From an uncultured Verrucomicrobiota bacterium (GTDB taxonomy: Bacteria > Verrucomicrobiota > Kiritimatiellia > CAIVKH01): 64,000 nucleotides of DNA. The translations under genes were made by a program, and so were the position numbers. The stretch spans positions 70,401-134,400 of the forward strand of contig CALKUH010000067.1 in assembly GCA_937996795.1 (NCBI GenBank), read 5' to 3'. The notes under the pieces are model-generated. The model had not been told where the DNA came from. It did not search any database and was given only the letters and a program-made list of their open reading frames with translations. Positions within the stretch are counted from its first letter, which is position 1. The number at the start of each line of letters is the position of its first letter. Positions 19,474-27,120 of the stretch are shown here, piece after piece.

Positions 19474-19851
19474 ATGAGCAATGGACGAAATGCCGAGTTA
19501 AGACGCTCCCTTGTTGATGAGCTTAATAGCCGTGGCGTGGTGCCCATGGCAGCACGTAGATGCTGGTTGATGTCTCGCCTGCTGGAGTATGTTCAGCGTT
19601 GCCTTGGCTTTCTGAATTTAGAGAACCCGGTGTCAATGCGAGCGATCTTGAATAGTGATCTCTGGGAAATGGTGGTTGTGGCGATTGATGTGATCAATGC
19701 GGAGGCACCAGTCGGCAATCTGGAACCCAACATCCGGAATCGTTGGTCTCTTGTGTGTGCGCATGCCGAGAGAATCGAGATCTCTGAACAATACGAACTC
19801 CTGAAGGACATTGATCGCGAAGTGCAGGCATTATGCATGGCCCTGCGCTGA
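19474..19851 (+). CDS. probable immunity protein for the RHS tip
   Basis: 125 residues, starting 15 bases after the stop of the RHS gene, in the same direction. There is no signal peptide or membrane segment, so it should be cytoplasmic. The sequence looks all-helical (RAILNSDLWEMVVVAIDVIN and EISEQYELLKDIDREVQAL). I recognise no family. Position directly behind a polymorphic RHS tip, small size and lower GC than the catabolic operons are the typical signs of an immunity gene that neutralises the toxin in the producing cell. That role is inferred from context only. A short regulatory or structural partner of the RHS protein is the alternative. Confidence 0.6.
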   Translation: MSNGRNAELRRSLVDELNSRGVVPMAARRCWLMSRLLEYVQRCLGFLNLENPVSMRAILNSDLWEMVVVAIDVINAEAPVGNLEPNIRNRWSLVCAHAERIEISEQYELLKDIDREVQALCMALR

Positions 19852-20024
19852 AGCGCTTCGTTCGGCGCTGAAGAAGTCCTTTGCGCTTACCTCGGCCCGC
19901 TGGCGCGGGCCTCGGGACAACTCGCTCGCGTTGCTCGCTCGTGCGCTGCGCGGTATGTCACGCAAGCTGCTGGCGCACCTTGCGCGCCAACCGCTCCGCT
20001 TTCCGCCCCCTACGCACACTAATA

Positions 20025-20059
20025 GGGGGTAATAGGGTCAGGGGGGTAATAGGGTCAGG
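20025..20059 (+). repeat. tandem 17-bp repeat at the left end of the RAYT remnant
   Basis: GGGGGTAATAGGGTCAGG occurs twice, at 20025-20042 and 20042-20059, followed by TCTGTATCTTTATAC. A degenerate version (GGGGATAAGGGTGTCGG then TCTTGTATCTGTGAA) lies at 20427-20459 on the far side of the transposase remnant. Such flanks are usual for REP-associated transposases. The upstream 19890-20010 stretch is low-complexity, GC-rich and gene-free. Confidence 0.6.
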
Positions 20060-20111
20060 TCTGTATCTTTATACAATTGACTCGGCGGCGTGACGGCGTA
20101 TGAATGGGGCC

Positions 20112-20426
20112 ATGGCCCGACCGCTGCGCATCAATGTTCCGGACGGCTGGTACCATGTGACGGCACGCGGGACCGATCGACGGGTCATCTTCCCGGACGA
20201 GTCCTGCCACCGCCATTTCCTCGAACTTCTGGAAGAGATGACCGTGCGGCATCGCGTGAATCTGCATGCCTATGTGCTGATGCCGAACCATTATCATCTG
20301 GTGCTCTCCACCCCGGACGCGAACCTGAGCGCCGCCATGCAGTGGCTGAAGACCTCGTACAGCATGTCAAGAGGTAAAGGGGTCAGTCCGCACATAGTTG
20401 CAGCTTTTGGTTCTGTGAAATGGTGA
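20112..20426 (+). pseudogene. truncated REP-associated tyrosine transposase (Y1/HUH, RAYT)
   Basis: The first 85 or so residues match the N-terminus of RAYT proteins: ARPLRINVPDGWYHVTARG, then the HUH motif in LMPNHYHLVL (H60, H62) and a tyrosine in KTSYSMS at the position of the catalytic Tyr. Directly after SYSMS the homology stops. The remaining residues come from repeat-like sequence (a GGGGTCAGTCCGCAC element), and the frame ends at residue 104, against 200 or more for an intact protein. It is therefore a 3'-truncated remnant, flanked by related repeats. The ATG at 20112 is preferred over 20100 because family members begin ARPLR. Confidence 0.75.
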
Positions 20427-20536
20427 GGGGGATAAGGGTGTCGGTCTTGTATCTGTGAATGAGAAATCGCATCGGCGCCTGGCGAGTGCCCGTGGGGGAA
20501 GCCGGGGTGCGGGTTCATGTAATGCGGGGGCGGCAA

Positions 20537-21229
20537 ATGAATTGGCTGGGACTGTTAAAATCGCCGCGAGTGCTGTGGATGATTATTATCGCGGAGGGAA
20601 TTCTCGCGGTGCTTCTGTATTTGGCACTTCGCTCGGGTGTGGAAATATCCTCCGGTCCTGACGAGTGGATTTCGCTCAAGCCAATTAATGGGGCGGTAAT
20701 TCAGCAGAAGGCCCAATACGAGACGGATATCGGCAACCTGAGGTCGCAGCTGGATACGCTGCGTTCCAACAGTGTCAGCCGCAAAGAATACGACGACCTG
20801 CTGAATCAACTGCACGATTTGCGCCGGACATCAATCAATGTTGGGCTCTTGCCGGAGAGCGTGCTCCAGTTTGATCCCAAAGAGGCGGTTTCCGCAATAA
20901 AATCGCTTATCATGGATACACGCACCGCAAGCGGCGGAGACATTGGTTTCTCGGTTAGCGTCGTAAGTCGGGAGGTTGAGGCAAATTGGATTATCAACAC
21001 CAAGCAACCGGCGAATGCCACTGTTAAAAATCTGAACTATCATATTCAAAAGTGCCTTGCTTCCGTTGGGGCCTACACGGCGGACACATACGACGGCGAA
21101 ATGCGAAGTACGTATGACGCGCTTGTCCGCTACCAGACGCAAAATGGATTAAAGCCAGATGGCATACTCGGGAAACGAACGTGGAACTCAATAAAAGGCG
21201 CCATTCGTAAGAAGGCCGATGAGTCCTGA
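20537..21229 (+). CDS. membrane-anchored peptidoglycan-binding-domain protein
   Basis: 230 residues from the ATG at 20537, which has a G-rich stretch (GGGGGCGG, 20525-20532) as a possible ribosome binding site. The longer frame from 20459 adds a segment that overlaps the RAYT repeat and is unlikely to be coding. A single membrane segment lies at about residues 12-31 (LWMIIIAEGILAVLLYLAL), followed by a coiled coil (about 55-95) and an unassigned middle domain. The last 60 residues resemble a peptidoglycan-binding domain 1 (YDALVRYQTQNGLKPDGILG). It probably sits in the inner membrane and touches the cell wall. No neighbour explains it. It lies between two mobile-element remnants, so it may be cargo or accessory. 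Confidence 0.65.
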   Translation: MNWLGLLKSPRVLWMIIIAEGILAVLLYLALRSGVEISSGPDEWISLKPINGAVIQQKAQYETDIGNLRSQLDTLRSNSVSRKEYDDLLNQLHDLRRTSINVGLLPESVLQFDPKEAVSAIKSLIMDTRTASGGDIGFSVSVVSREVEANWIINTKQPANATVKNLNYHIQKCLASVGAYTADTYDGEMRSTYDALVRYQTQNGLKPDGILGKRTWNSIKGAIRKKADES

Positions 21230-21449
21230 TGCTGACCGGGCCGACCACCATGATCCCCGTTCCGCGCGATTGTATCCGGATCCTGGCTTTCCGTCGGGCT
21301 CCAATCGCTCCAGAGAATGTGAGTTTTCGACGCGTCGAAGAATTGAGCCTATCTTTTGGAGGCATAAAGCTTCGTCCGCATTCTCAGGGCTACCCTACGG
21401 TGAACGCGAAACGACGCTTCGGCTGTGGCCCCATGTGAAGGAAGCAGCT
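21230..21449. other. gene-free stretch next to the integrase remnant
   Basis: I see no supportable reading frame, hairpin or repeat in these 220 bases. They probably belong to the scar left by the mobile element whose integrase fragment follows. Confidence 0.3.
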
Positions 21450-21905
21450 TCATCGGGACCGTTCGGGTGATATGGCCCAGTATCGCTTGGCTTCACTTTC
21501 CGTGACCAACCCTCTGTAGTGACGATGAATGACAGATGGCGAGTTTCCCATCTGTTGGGCGAGGTCGTGTTCGTTCTTGTAGGCGGGGAGCCAGTGCGAG
21601 GCGTAGGAGTGACGAAGAACGTCCGGTGGCCAGAGTTTCGGTTCTTGTTTTCGCGCCTCCGCGACAATGGCCGACCAAGAGAGCGCCAGTTCCTTTATGG
21701 CGGTGCCCTTTTGCCCCTTGGCCCGATTTAGCCGCTCTTCCACATCGGGAATAAGGAGTGCTGCGGCAATGCGTTCCCGCCATCGACGCAGCGTCTGCGG
21801 TTTCGGGGACACCGGTCCCATATCACGTCGGTACGGCGCGAGCCATACGGCGAGATCCTCAGGGATCGTGGCGACCCGATGTGCGCGGTTCTTCGCCGTG
21901 ACGGA
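21450..21905 (-). pseudogene. tyrosine recombinase (integrase) C-terminal remnant
   Basis: The last 150 residues of this minus-strand frame resemble the catalytic C-terminus of a tyrosine recombinase: SVTAKNRAHRVATIP (the beta2-beta3 hairpin with its lysine), VLRHSYASHWL (the box with catalytic Arg and His) and HRHYRGLVT with the nucleophilic Tyr. The DNA-binding N-terminal domain and the first catalytic Arg are missing; upstream the frame runs into the 3' end of gntK without further homology. It is a 5'-deleted relic that marks the edge of a former insertion. Start given is where recognisable similarity begins, not a true start codon. Confidence 0.7.
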
Positions 21906-21966
21906 GGGTCGCCGTTGAAGGCTGCGGCTGGCAAGCAAGCCAAGATTGCCGTAGCGGAGCGAAACG

Positions 21967-22464
21967 CTATGGCGTTTGGGCGGGGAAAAGATGTGACCGG
22001 ATGCGCGTGACCTGCTGCTCACAAGTCAGCAGGACGGGCAGGGTGAGGGCGTCCGCCGGTTCCTCCAGCGCGGCAAATTGCGACGCCAGCATGCCGGGCT
22101 TCATGAAATGTCCGCTGCGGCGCGACATGAGCTGGAGAATTTCCTCCGGTGTGCCGCGCAGGTGGACGAAGCGCACGTCAGGAGCCGAGCGGCGCAGGAT
22201 CGTGCGATAGGCCTCCTTGAGCGCCGAGCAGGCGAGTACGGCGGATCGGCCGGCGTCCGCCTCCTCCGCCATCCGCGCGCGCAACCGTTCCAGCCAGGGG
22301 AATCGGTCGGCGTCCTCCAGGGGAATCCCGTTCGCCATCTTCGCGATGTTCCCGGGCGGGTGATAGTCGTCGGCGTCGAAGAAGGGCCAGTCCATCGCGT
22401 CGGCGAGCGCGCGGCCGACCGTGCTTTTTCCGCAGCCGGAGACACCCATGACGACGACGATCAT
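21967..22464 (-). CDS. gntK: gluconokinase
   Basis: 165 residues, the usual gluconokinase length. The P-loop GVSGCGKST is at residues 8-16, followed by the substrate-proximal FFDADDYHPPGNIAKM and CSALKEAYR segments that characterise GntK among shikimate-kinase-like folds. It phosphorylates D-gluconate to 6-phosphogluconate in the cytosol. Its ATG overlaps the uxaC stop by four bases (ATGA), so it is translationally coupled as the last gene of the SDR-lacI-uxaC-gntK operon. A gluconokinase in a hexuronate operon is unexpected unless the pathway passes through gluconate; together with the LarA-type epimerase across the divergent promoter this suggests a mannonate-to-gluconate step. Confidence 0.92.
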   Translation of the reverse strand: MIVVVMGVSGCGKSTVGRALADAMDWPFFDADDYHPPGNIAKMANGIPLEDADRFPWLERLRARMAEEADAGRSAVLACSALKEAYRTILRRSAPDVRFVHLRGTPEEILQLMSRRSGHFMKPGMLASQFAALEEPADALTLPVLLTCEQQVTRIRSHLFPAQTP

Positions 22465-23888
22465 GTCGCGAGTTCCTCGCGGGTGGGAAACTTGAAATAT
22501 CGCGCGGCGTTGTCATGGCTGATGTCGCGTACGAGCGCGGCCAGCAACTCCATGTCGCGCGGAAGCCGTCCGCGGGACACGTCCTGTCCCAGCAGCGAGC
22601 ACAGCAGGCGGCGGAAATAGGCGTGGCGGCTGAAGGAGAGGAATGAGCGCGAGTCGGTGAGCATCCCGACAAACGTGCTCAACAAGCCGAGGGTCGACAG
22701 CGCTTCCAAATGGCGCTGCATGCCGTCGAGTTGGTCGAGGAACCACCATGCGCTGCCATACTGGATGCGTCCGCGGATCCCGCCGCCCTGGAACGCGCCG
22801 CAGATCGCCGCGAAGACCTCGTTGTCGCGGGGATTCAGGTTGTAGAGGATGGTCTTCGCGAGGGATCCGTCCGCCTCCCACCGGTCGAGCGCGCGCGAGA
22901 GTGGACGCGCCTGCTCGAAATCGCCGATCACGTCGAAGCCCGCATCCCGTCCCAACGCGCGTTCCATGCGCGTGTTCACGTTGCGCAGCGCGCCGAGGTG
23001 GAACTGCTGGGTCCAGTTCCGCAGCGCGTACATCCGCCCCAATTCGAAAAGCAGTGCGGAGCGGAAGGCCCGTGTTTCCTCCCCGCCCGGCGCTTCCCCG
23101 TTCCGCGCGGCGCGAAGGATGCGGTCCGCTCGCTCCGGTGCGCACGAGTCGGCGTACATCTGTTCCAGTCCGTGGTCGGCCAGGCGGCAGCCGTGTGCGT
23201 GGAAGTGGTCGCACCGCGCCTCCAGCGCTTTGAGCAGGTCGCTCCAATCCGCGATACGCTGGCCCGCCGCCGCGGACAGCCGGTCGATCCACGCATTCCA
23301 CGTTTCCGGGCGGTCGATCGCGAACGCGGCATCGGGCCGGAAGGCCGGCAGCATGAGGAACGGCGTGCCGGCGCGGGCCGCCATGCGGTGCCATTCGAGC
23401 GTGTCCGCCGGGTCATCCGTTGTGCAGACCAGTTCGACGCGCGCGCGGGCAAGCAGGCCGTGGACGGCATAGCCGGGTTGCGCAAGCAGTTCGTTTGCGC
23501 GCGCCCAGATGCGCCCCGCGGAGCGCGCGTTGAGCTGCTCGTGGATGCCGAAGGGATGCTGCAGCTCCATGTGCGTCCAGTGATACAGCGGGTTTCGCAG
23601 CGTGGCCGGCACACAGGCCGCCCAGCGCTCGAACTTTTCCTCGTCCGACGCATCGCCGGTGATGAAGCGTTCGGGCACGCCGAGCGTGCGCATGGCGCGC
23701 CACTTGTAGTGGTCGCCCGCGAGCCAGAGGCGCGTGAGATTTTCGAAGGAACGGTTTTCCGCGATTTCGCGGGGGGGCAGGTGGTTGTGGAAGTCGATGA
23801 TCGGCAGGCCGGCCGCGACGTCGTGATACAACGCGCGCGCGACGGGCGATTCGAGCAGGAAATCCGGATCGGGAAATGCGGTGTTCAT
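22461..23888 (-). CDS. uxaC: uronate isomerase
   Basis: 475 residues, typical of UxaC. The amidohydrolase metal motif appears as IIDFHNHLPP near residue 30, with family blocks NRSFENLTRLWLAGDHYKWR, FITGDAS and TTDDPADTLEWH. The enzyme isomerises D-glucuronate to D-fructuronate and D-galacturonate to D-tagaturonate, the entry step of hexuronate catabolism. It overlaps the lacI gene upstream and gntK downstream by four bases each. No uxaA, uxaB or kdgK is present in this operon, which makes the downstream fate of fructuronate the interesting question. Confidence 0.95.
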   Translation of the reverse strand: MNTAFPDPDFLLESPVARALYHDVAAGLPIIDFHNHLPPREIAENRSFENLTRLWLAGDHYKWRAMRTLGVPERFITGDASDEEKFERWAACVPATLRNPLYHWTHMELQHPFGIHEQLNARSAGRIWARANELLAQPGYAVHGLLARARVELVCTTDDPADTLEWHRMAARAGTPFLMLPAFRPDAAFAIDRPETWNAWIDRLSAAAGQRIADWSDLLKALEARCDHFHAHGCRLADHGLEQMYADSCAPERADRILRAARNGEAPGGEETRAFRSALLFELGRMYALRNWTQQFHLGALRNVNTRMERALGRDAGFDVIGDFEQARPLSRALDRWEADGSLAKTILYNLNPRDNEVFAAICGAFQGGGIRGRIQYGSAWWFLDQLDGMQRHLEALSTLGLLSTFVGMLTDSRSFLSFSRHAYFRRLLCSLLGQDVSRGRLPRDMELLAALVRDISHDNAARYFKFPTREELAT

Positions 23889-24886
23889 GGGGTGGCGGCT
23901 CCGCGGGTCGTCGAGGCCCGCACGATGAGTTCAGGCGGAAAGCGAACCGGTTTCGATGATCCGGATTTGATGTGCTGGAGCGCGGTGCGGATCATCGCGG
24001 GCAGCGGCTGGCGGATCGTGGTCAGGGGCGGATGGGCCAGCCGCGCGAGCGCGAGGTCGTCGAAGCCGGTGACCGCGAAATCCTCCGGCACGCAGCAGCC
24101 GGCTTCGGCTAGTCCGCTCAGGACGCCCAGCGCCACGGCGTCGCTGGAGGCGATGATCGCGGTGGGGCGGTGCGCATGCCGCCGGCGCAGCAGGGCCCGC
24201 GCGCCACTGATCCCGGCCTCCAGCACGTCGGCGTGAGGGAGGTGGATCCGCGTGGACTGTAGACGAATCCGATGCCGTGCCAGGGCATGGCGTGCCAGCT
24301 CCGCGCGCCGTACGTGAATGGGCTGGCGCGCGCCGACGAACGCCACGGCCTTGTGGCCCCCCCGTATCAGGTGATCGACCAGCAGCGTGAGCCCGCGTGC
24401 TTCGTCCACCTGGATATCGACAATCCCCCTCGCTCCGGGTCCGGACCCGACCCGGAGCACCGGCGTGCGACGCGCGAGGAACGGGCGGGTCCACGCCAAA
24501 TCGCCGCCCCCCAGGACCAGCAGCGCCGCGAGGTCGTGCTGCAGCATCGCGTCGATGTCCGGCAGGCTTGCTTTCCGCTCGGTGAAACCCGCGATGGTAA
24601 GCGCGAAGCCCGCCGCATGGGATTGCCGGACGACTTCCGCGGTGATGGCGCCAAAAAAGGGATCCTCGAGGTCAACGGCGACCAAGCCGAGCAGCGGGGC
24701 ACCGGCGCCGCGCAGCTGGCGTGCGGCGGCGTTCGGGGTGTAGCCGAGTTCCACGGCCTTGCGCCGGATCGCGCGAACGGTTTCCGCATTCGCGCCGATC
24801 ACATGGGCCTTGCCCCCGAGCACGCGCGAGACGAGCGAGGGCGAGTACCCCAGCGCGCGCGCGATGTCCTTTTGCGTCGCGCGCAC
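23885..24886 (-). CDS. LacI-family regulator of the hexuronate divergon
   Basis: 333 residues. The continuous frame extends up to 25594, but that upstream part is only a shadow of the SDR gene. I place the start at the GTG at 24886, two bases after the SDR stop, because it gives the standard LacI beginning VRATQKDIARALGYSPSLVSR. The helix-turn-helix covers about residues 4-23, followed by a sensor domain with LLGLVAVDLEDPFFG and FAVTGFDDLALARL. Being inside the operon, it probably autoregulates through the TCTCACACGAGTGAGA operator at 25780-25795. Its recognition helix (SPSLVSRVL) closely resembles that of the LacI at 39430-40440 (SQSLVSRAL), matching the shared CTCA...TGAG half-sites of the two operators. 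Confidence 0.9.
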   Translation of the reverse strand: MRATQKDIARALGYSPSLVSRVLGGKAHVIGANAETVRAIRRKAVELGYTPNAAARQLRGAGAPLLGLVAVDLEDPFFGAITAEVVRQSHAAGFALTIAGFTERKASLPDIDAMLQHDLAALLVLGGGDLAWTRPFLARRTPVLRVGSGPGARGIVDIQVDEARGLTLLVDHLIRGGHKAVAFVGARQPIHVRRAELARHALARHRIRLQSTRIHLPHADVLEAGISGARALLRRRHAHRPTAIIASSDAVALGVLSGLAEAGCCVPEDFAVTGFDDLALARLAHPPLTTIRQPLPAMIRTALQHIKSGSSKPVRFPPELIVRASTTRGAATP

Positions 24887-24888
24887 GG

Positions 24889-25713
24889 CTAGACCCCGCA
24901 GTAGGCCGAGAATCCCCCATCCACCGGCACGACAAGGCCGGTCACGAATGAAGCGGCGGGAGAAAGCAGCCAGACCATCGCGCCCAGCAGGTCGTCCGGC
25001 GCGCCGAAGCGCCCGGCGGGCGTGTGGGCCAGCACCTGGCGTCCGCGCTCGGTCGGTGCGCCCTCCTGCGTTGTCAGCAGGAATCGGTTCTGCTCGGTCA
25101 GGAAGAAGCCCGGCGCGATGGCGTTGACACGGATGGTTGGCGAACAGGTCTGCGCGAGATGCACCGCCAGCCACTGTGTGAAGTTGGTGACCGCCGCCTT
25201 TGCCGCGCCATAGCCGCCGACCCGCGTGATCGGGCGCAGCGCGCCCATGGACGACAGGTTCAGGATGACGCCACGTTGCTGCCGGGCCATCACACGCCCC
25301 ACCGACTGGCAGGGCAACACGGTGCCCATCAGGTTCAGGTCGACCACGCTGCGCAGCGCCTCCGCGGGGATGTCGAAAAACGGCACGCCGGGCGCGGGTG
25401 TCGCATCCGGACGGTTCCCGCCCGCGCCATTGATCAGGATGTCGATGCGCCCGTAGGCCTGCACCACCTGTTCGATGCAGGCCTCGATCGCTGCCGCATC
25501 CGTCACATCCAGCCCGATCGCCACAGCGGCGCCGCCCGCCTCGCGGATCTCCGCCGCCACGACCTCCGCGCGCGCGACCGTGCGGTTCGTGCACACGACG
25601 GTGGCGCCGCGCCGGCCCAGCTCGCGCGCCATCGCGCCGACCAGCACGCCGCCTGCGCCTGTCAGGAGGGCGACCTGATTCCGGAGATCAAACAACGGAT
25701 CGTGTGTGTGCAT
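24889..25713 (-). CDS. SDR-family oxidoreductase, probable fructuronate/mannonate-type reductase
   Basis: 274 residues, a classical short-chain dehydrogenase. The cofactor loop is TGAGGVLVG (residues 19-27), NGAGG is the NAG motif, and YGAAK is the catalytic Tyr/Lys pair; LVVPVDGGFSAYCGV ends the protein. It is the first gene of the operon with lacI, uxaC and gntK, so the likely reaction is NAD(P)H reduction of the UxaC product, D-fructuronate, to D-mannonate (or tagaturonate to altronate), replacing the unrelated UxuB/UxaB. KduD-type and gluconate 5-dehydrogenase activities are alternatives within this family. Substrate assignment is inference from context. Confidence 0.85.
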   Translation of the reverse strand: MHTHDPLFDLRNQVALLTGAGGVLVGAMARELGRRGATVVCTNRTVARAEVVAAEIREAGGAAVAIGLDVTDAAAIEACIEQVVQAYGRIDILINGAGGNRPDATPAPGVPFFDIPAEALRSVVDLNLMGTVLPCQSVGRVMARQQRGVILNLSSMGALRPITRVGGYGAAKAAVTNFTQWLAVHLAQTCSPTIRVNAIAPGFFLTEQNRFLLTTQEGAPTERGRQVLAHTPAGRFGAPDDLLGAMVWLLSPAASFVTGLVVPVDGGFSAYCGV

Positions 25714-25748
25714 GCCTCAACTCCCGCAGCGGGGTCCACGGTGCGGAA

Positions 25749-25804
25749 TTTACCCTAGCGCGCGATCCGGAATTGTCAATCTCACACGAGTGAGATAGGG
25801 TAAA
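25749..25804. promoter_or_regulatory. overlapping divergent promoters with central LacI operator
   Basis: The operator TCTCACACGAGTGAGA (25780-25795) has perfect six-base arms around ACGA. Leftward promoter: TTGACA on the minus strand at 25774-25779, 16-base spacer, TAGGGT at 25752-25757. Rightward promoter: TTGTCA at 25773-25778, 17-base spacer containing the operator, TAGGGT at 25796-25801. The two -35 boxes overlap, and both -10 boxes lie in a 9-bp inverted repeat TTTACCCTA/TAGGGTAAA (25749-25757 and 25796-25804). One bound repressor would block both directions. Confidence 0.75.
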
Positions 25805-25810
25805 ACGCAA

Positions 25811-27082
25811 ATGAGCGAATGTATCCAACCCGTTGCGCCGCCCGATCTCGATGCGGTGCTGGACCGGGCGGTGGCGGAGCTGCGGCCGGATGGCCGGCGT
25901 CTGTTGCTGCTGGTTCCGGATGCCACGCGCTCGTGTCCGTTGGATGTGGTGTTTCGCGCGCTGCATGCGCGCATCACCGGGCGGGCGCGCGCCATCACCG
26001 TGCTGGTGGCCCTGGGGACGCATCCGCCGATGTCGCGGGAGGCGATGTTGCGGCGCCTGGGGTTGAGCGAGACCGACCTTGCGGGGCCCTTCCGCGACGT
26101 CGAGTTGCGGAATCATGCGTGGGACGATCCCGCGCAACTGTGTTCGCTGGGGCGGTTGGATGCGGAGCGGATCGCCCGTATTTCCGAGGGCCGGTTTGCC
26201 GTCGACCTCGATGTGCAGGTCAACCGCGCCGTGCGTGAGCATGATGCGCTGTTGATCCTGGGTCCGGTGTTCCCGCATGAAGTCGTCGGGTTTTCCGGAG
26301 GCAACAAGTACATCTTCCCCGGCATCAGCGGGCCCGCCTTGCTTCATTTCTTCCACTGGCTCGGCGCGGTCATCACCAACCGCGCGATCATCGGCGTCAT
26401 GGACACGCCGGTGCGCGCGGTGCTGGACGCCGCGGCGGCGCTGGTCCCGATTGAGCGGCATGCGCTGTGCATGGTGGTGGAGGGTGGCGGTCTGGCCGGG
26501 CTGTACCACGGCACCCCGGAGGCGGCGTGGCGTGCGGCGGCGCAGCAGTCCGCGCGCCTGCATGTGCGCTACACGCCGCGTCTCTACCACAGCGTGCTGT
26601 CCTGCGCGCCCGCGATGTACGACGAACTCTGGGTGGGCGGCAAGTGCATGTACAAGCTGGAACCCGTCGTGGCGCCGGGCGGCGAATTGATCATCTACGC
26701 GCCGCATATCCGCGAGGTCTCCGTCGTGCACGGTCGCCTCATGCGCGAAATCGGCTATCATGTGCGCGACTATTTCCTCACGCAGTGGGACCGCTTCAAA
26801 CACTACCCCTGGGGCATCCTGGCGCATTCGACCCATGTCAAAGGCGACGGCACGTTCAGGGATGGCGTCGAGCGGCCGAATGTCAACGTGGTGCTGGCCA
26901 CGGGGATTCCCGAAGACGTGTGTCGCGCGATCAATCTCGGCTATCGCGACCCGGCGGACATCCGCGCCGAATCCTTCATGGGCCGCGAGGACGACGGGGT
27001 TCTGTACGTACCAAAGGCCGGGGAGATCCTCTATCGGCCGATGCACGAACGCGCGGATGGAATGCCGGGCGCGCCGTCCTGA
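25811..27082 (+). CDS. LarA-type nickel-pincer racemase/epimerase homologue
   Basis: 423 residues, the length of lactate racemase LarA. LarA landmarks are present: LLVPDATRSCP near residue 35, ALGTHPPMS with the catalytic-type His, and GFSGGNKYIFPGIS, which corresponds to the cofactor-Lys region. LarA enzymes use a nickel-pincer nucleotide to interconvert stereoisomers at C2 of 2-hydroxyacids, and the family is known to include members acting on acids other than lactate. Divergent from the SDR-lacI-uxaC-gntK operon under one operator, it most likely epimerises a sugar acid; mannonate to gluconate would link uxaC to gntK. The cofactor genes larB, larC and larE are not in the window. By its promoter, the mRNA would start only two or three bases before the ATG. 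Confidence 0.85.
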   Translation: MSECIQPVAPPDLDAVLDRAVAELRPDGRRLLLLVPDATRSCPLDVVFRALHARITGRARAITVLVALGTHPPMSREAMLRRLGLSETDLAGPFRDVELRNHAWDDPAQLCSLGRLDAERIARISEGRFAVDLDVQVNRAVREHDALLILGPVFPHEVVGFSGGNKYIFPGISGPALLHFFHWLGAVITNRAIIGVMDTPVRAVLDAAAALVPIERHALCMVVEGGGLAGLYHGTPEAAWRAAAQQSARLHVRYTPRLYHSVLSCAPAMYDELWVGGKCMYKLEPVVAPGGELIIYAPHIREVSVVHGRLMREIGYHVRDYFLTQWDRFKHYPWGILAHSTHVKGDGTFRDGVERPNVNVVLATGIPEDVCRAINLGYRDPADIRAESFMGREDDGVLYVPKAGEILYRPMHERADGMPGAPS

Positions 27083-27120
27083 CGCGCGCGATTGGAACGC
27101 GGCGTCGGCGGGAACGATGC

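Noticed and set aside
19852..20024. GC-rich region with many short self-complementary stretches considered as a CRISPR or RNA gene
   Set aside because: No regular repeat-spacer pattern and no recognisable structured RNA; it is best explained as sequence around the RAYT remnant.
22710..24236. 508-residue plus-strand frame opposite uxaC and lacI
   Set aside because: Antisense shadow; both minus-strand genes are well-recognised families with coupled starts.
24887..25594. Apparent SDR-LacI fusion: the LacI frame stays open to 25594
   Set aside because: The N-terminal extension is an out-of-frame reading of the SDR gene; a GTG right after the SDR stop gives a normal LacI start.
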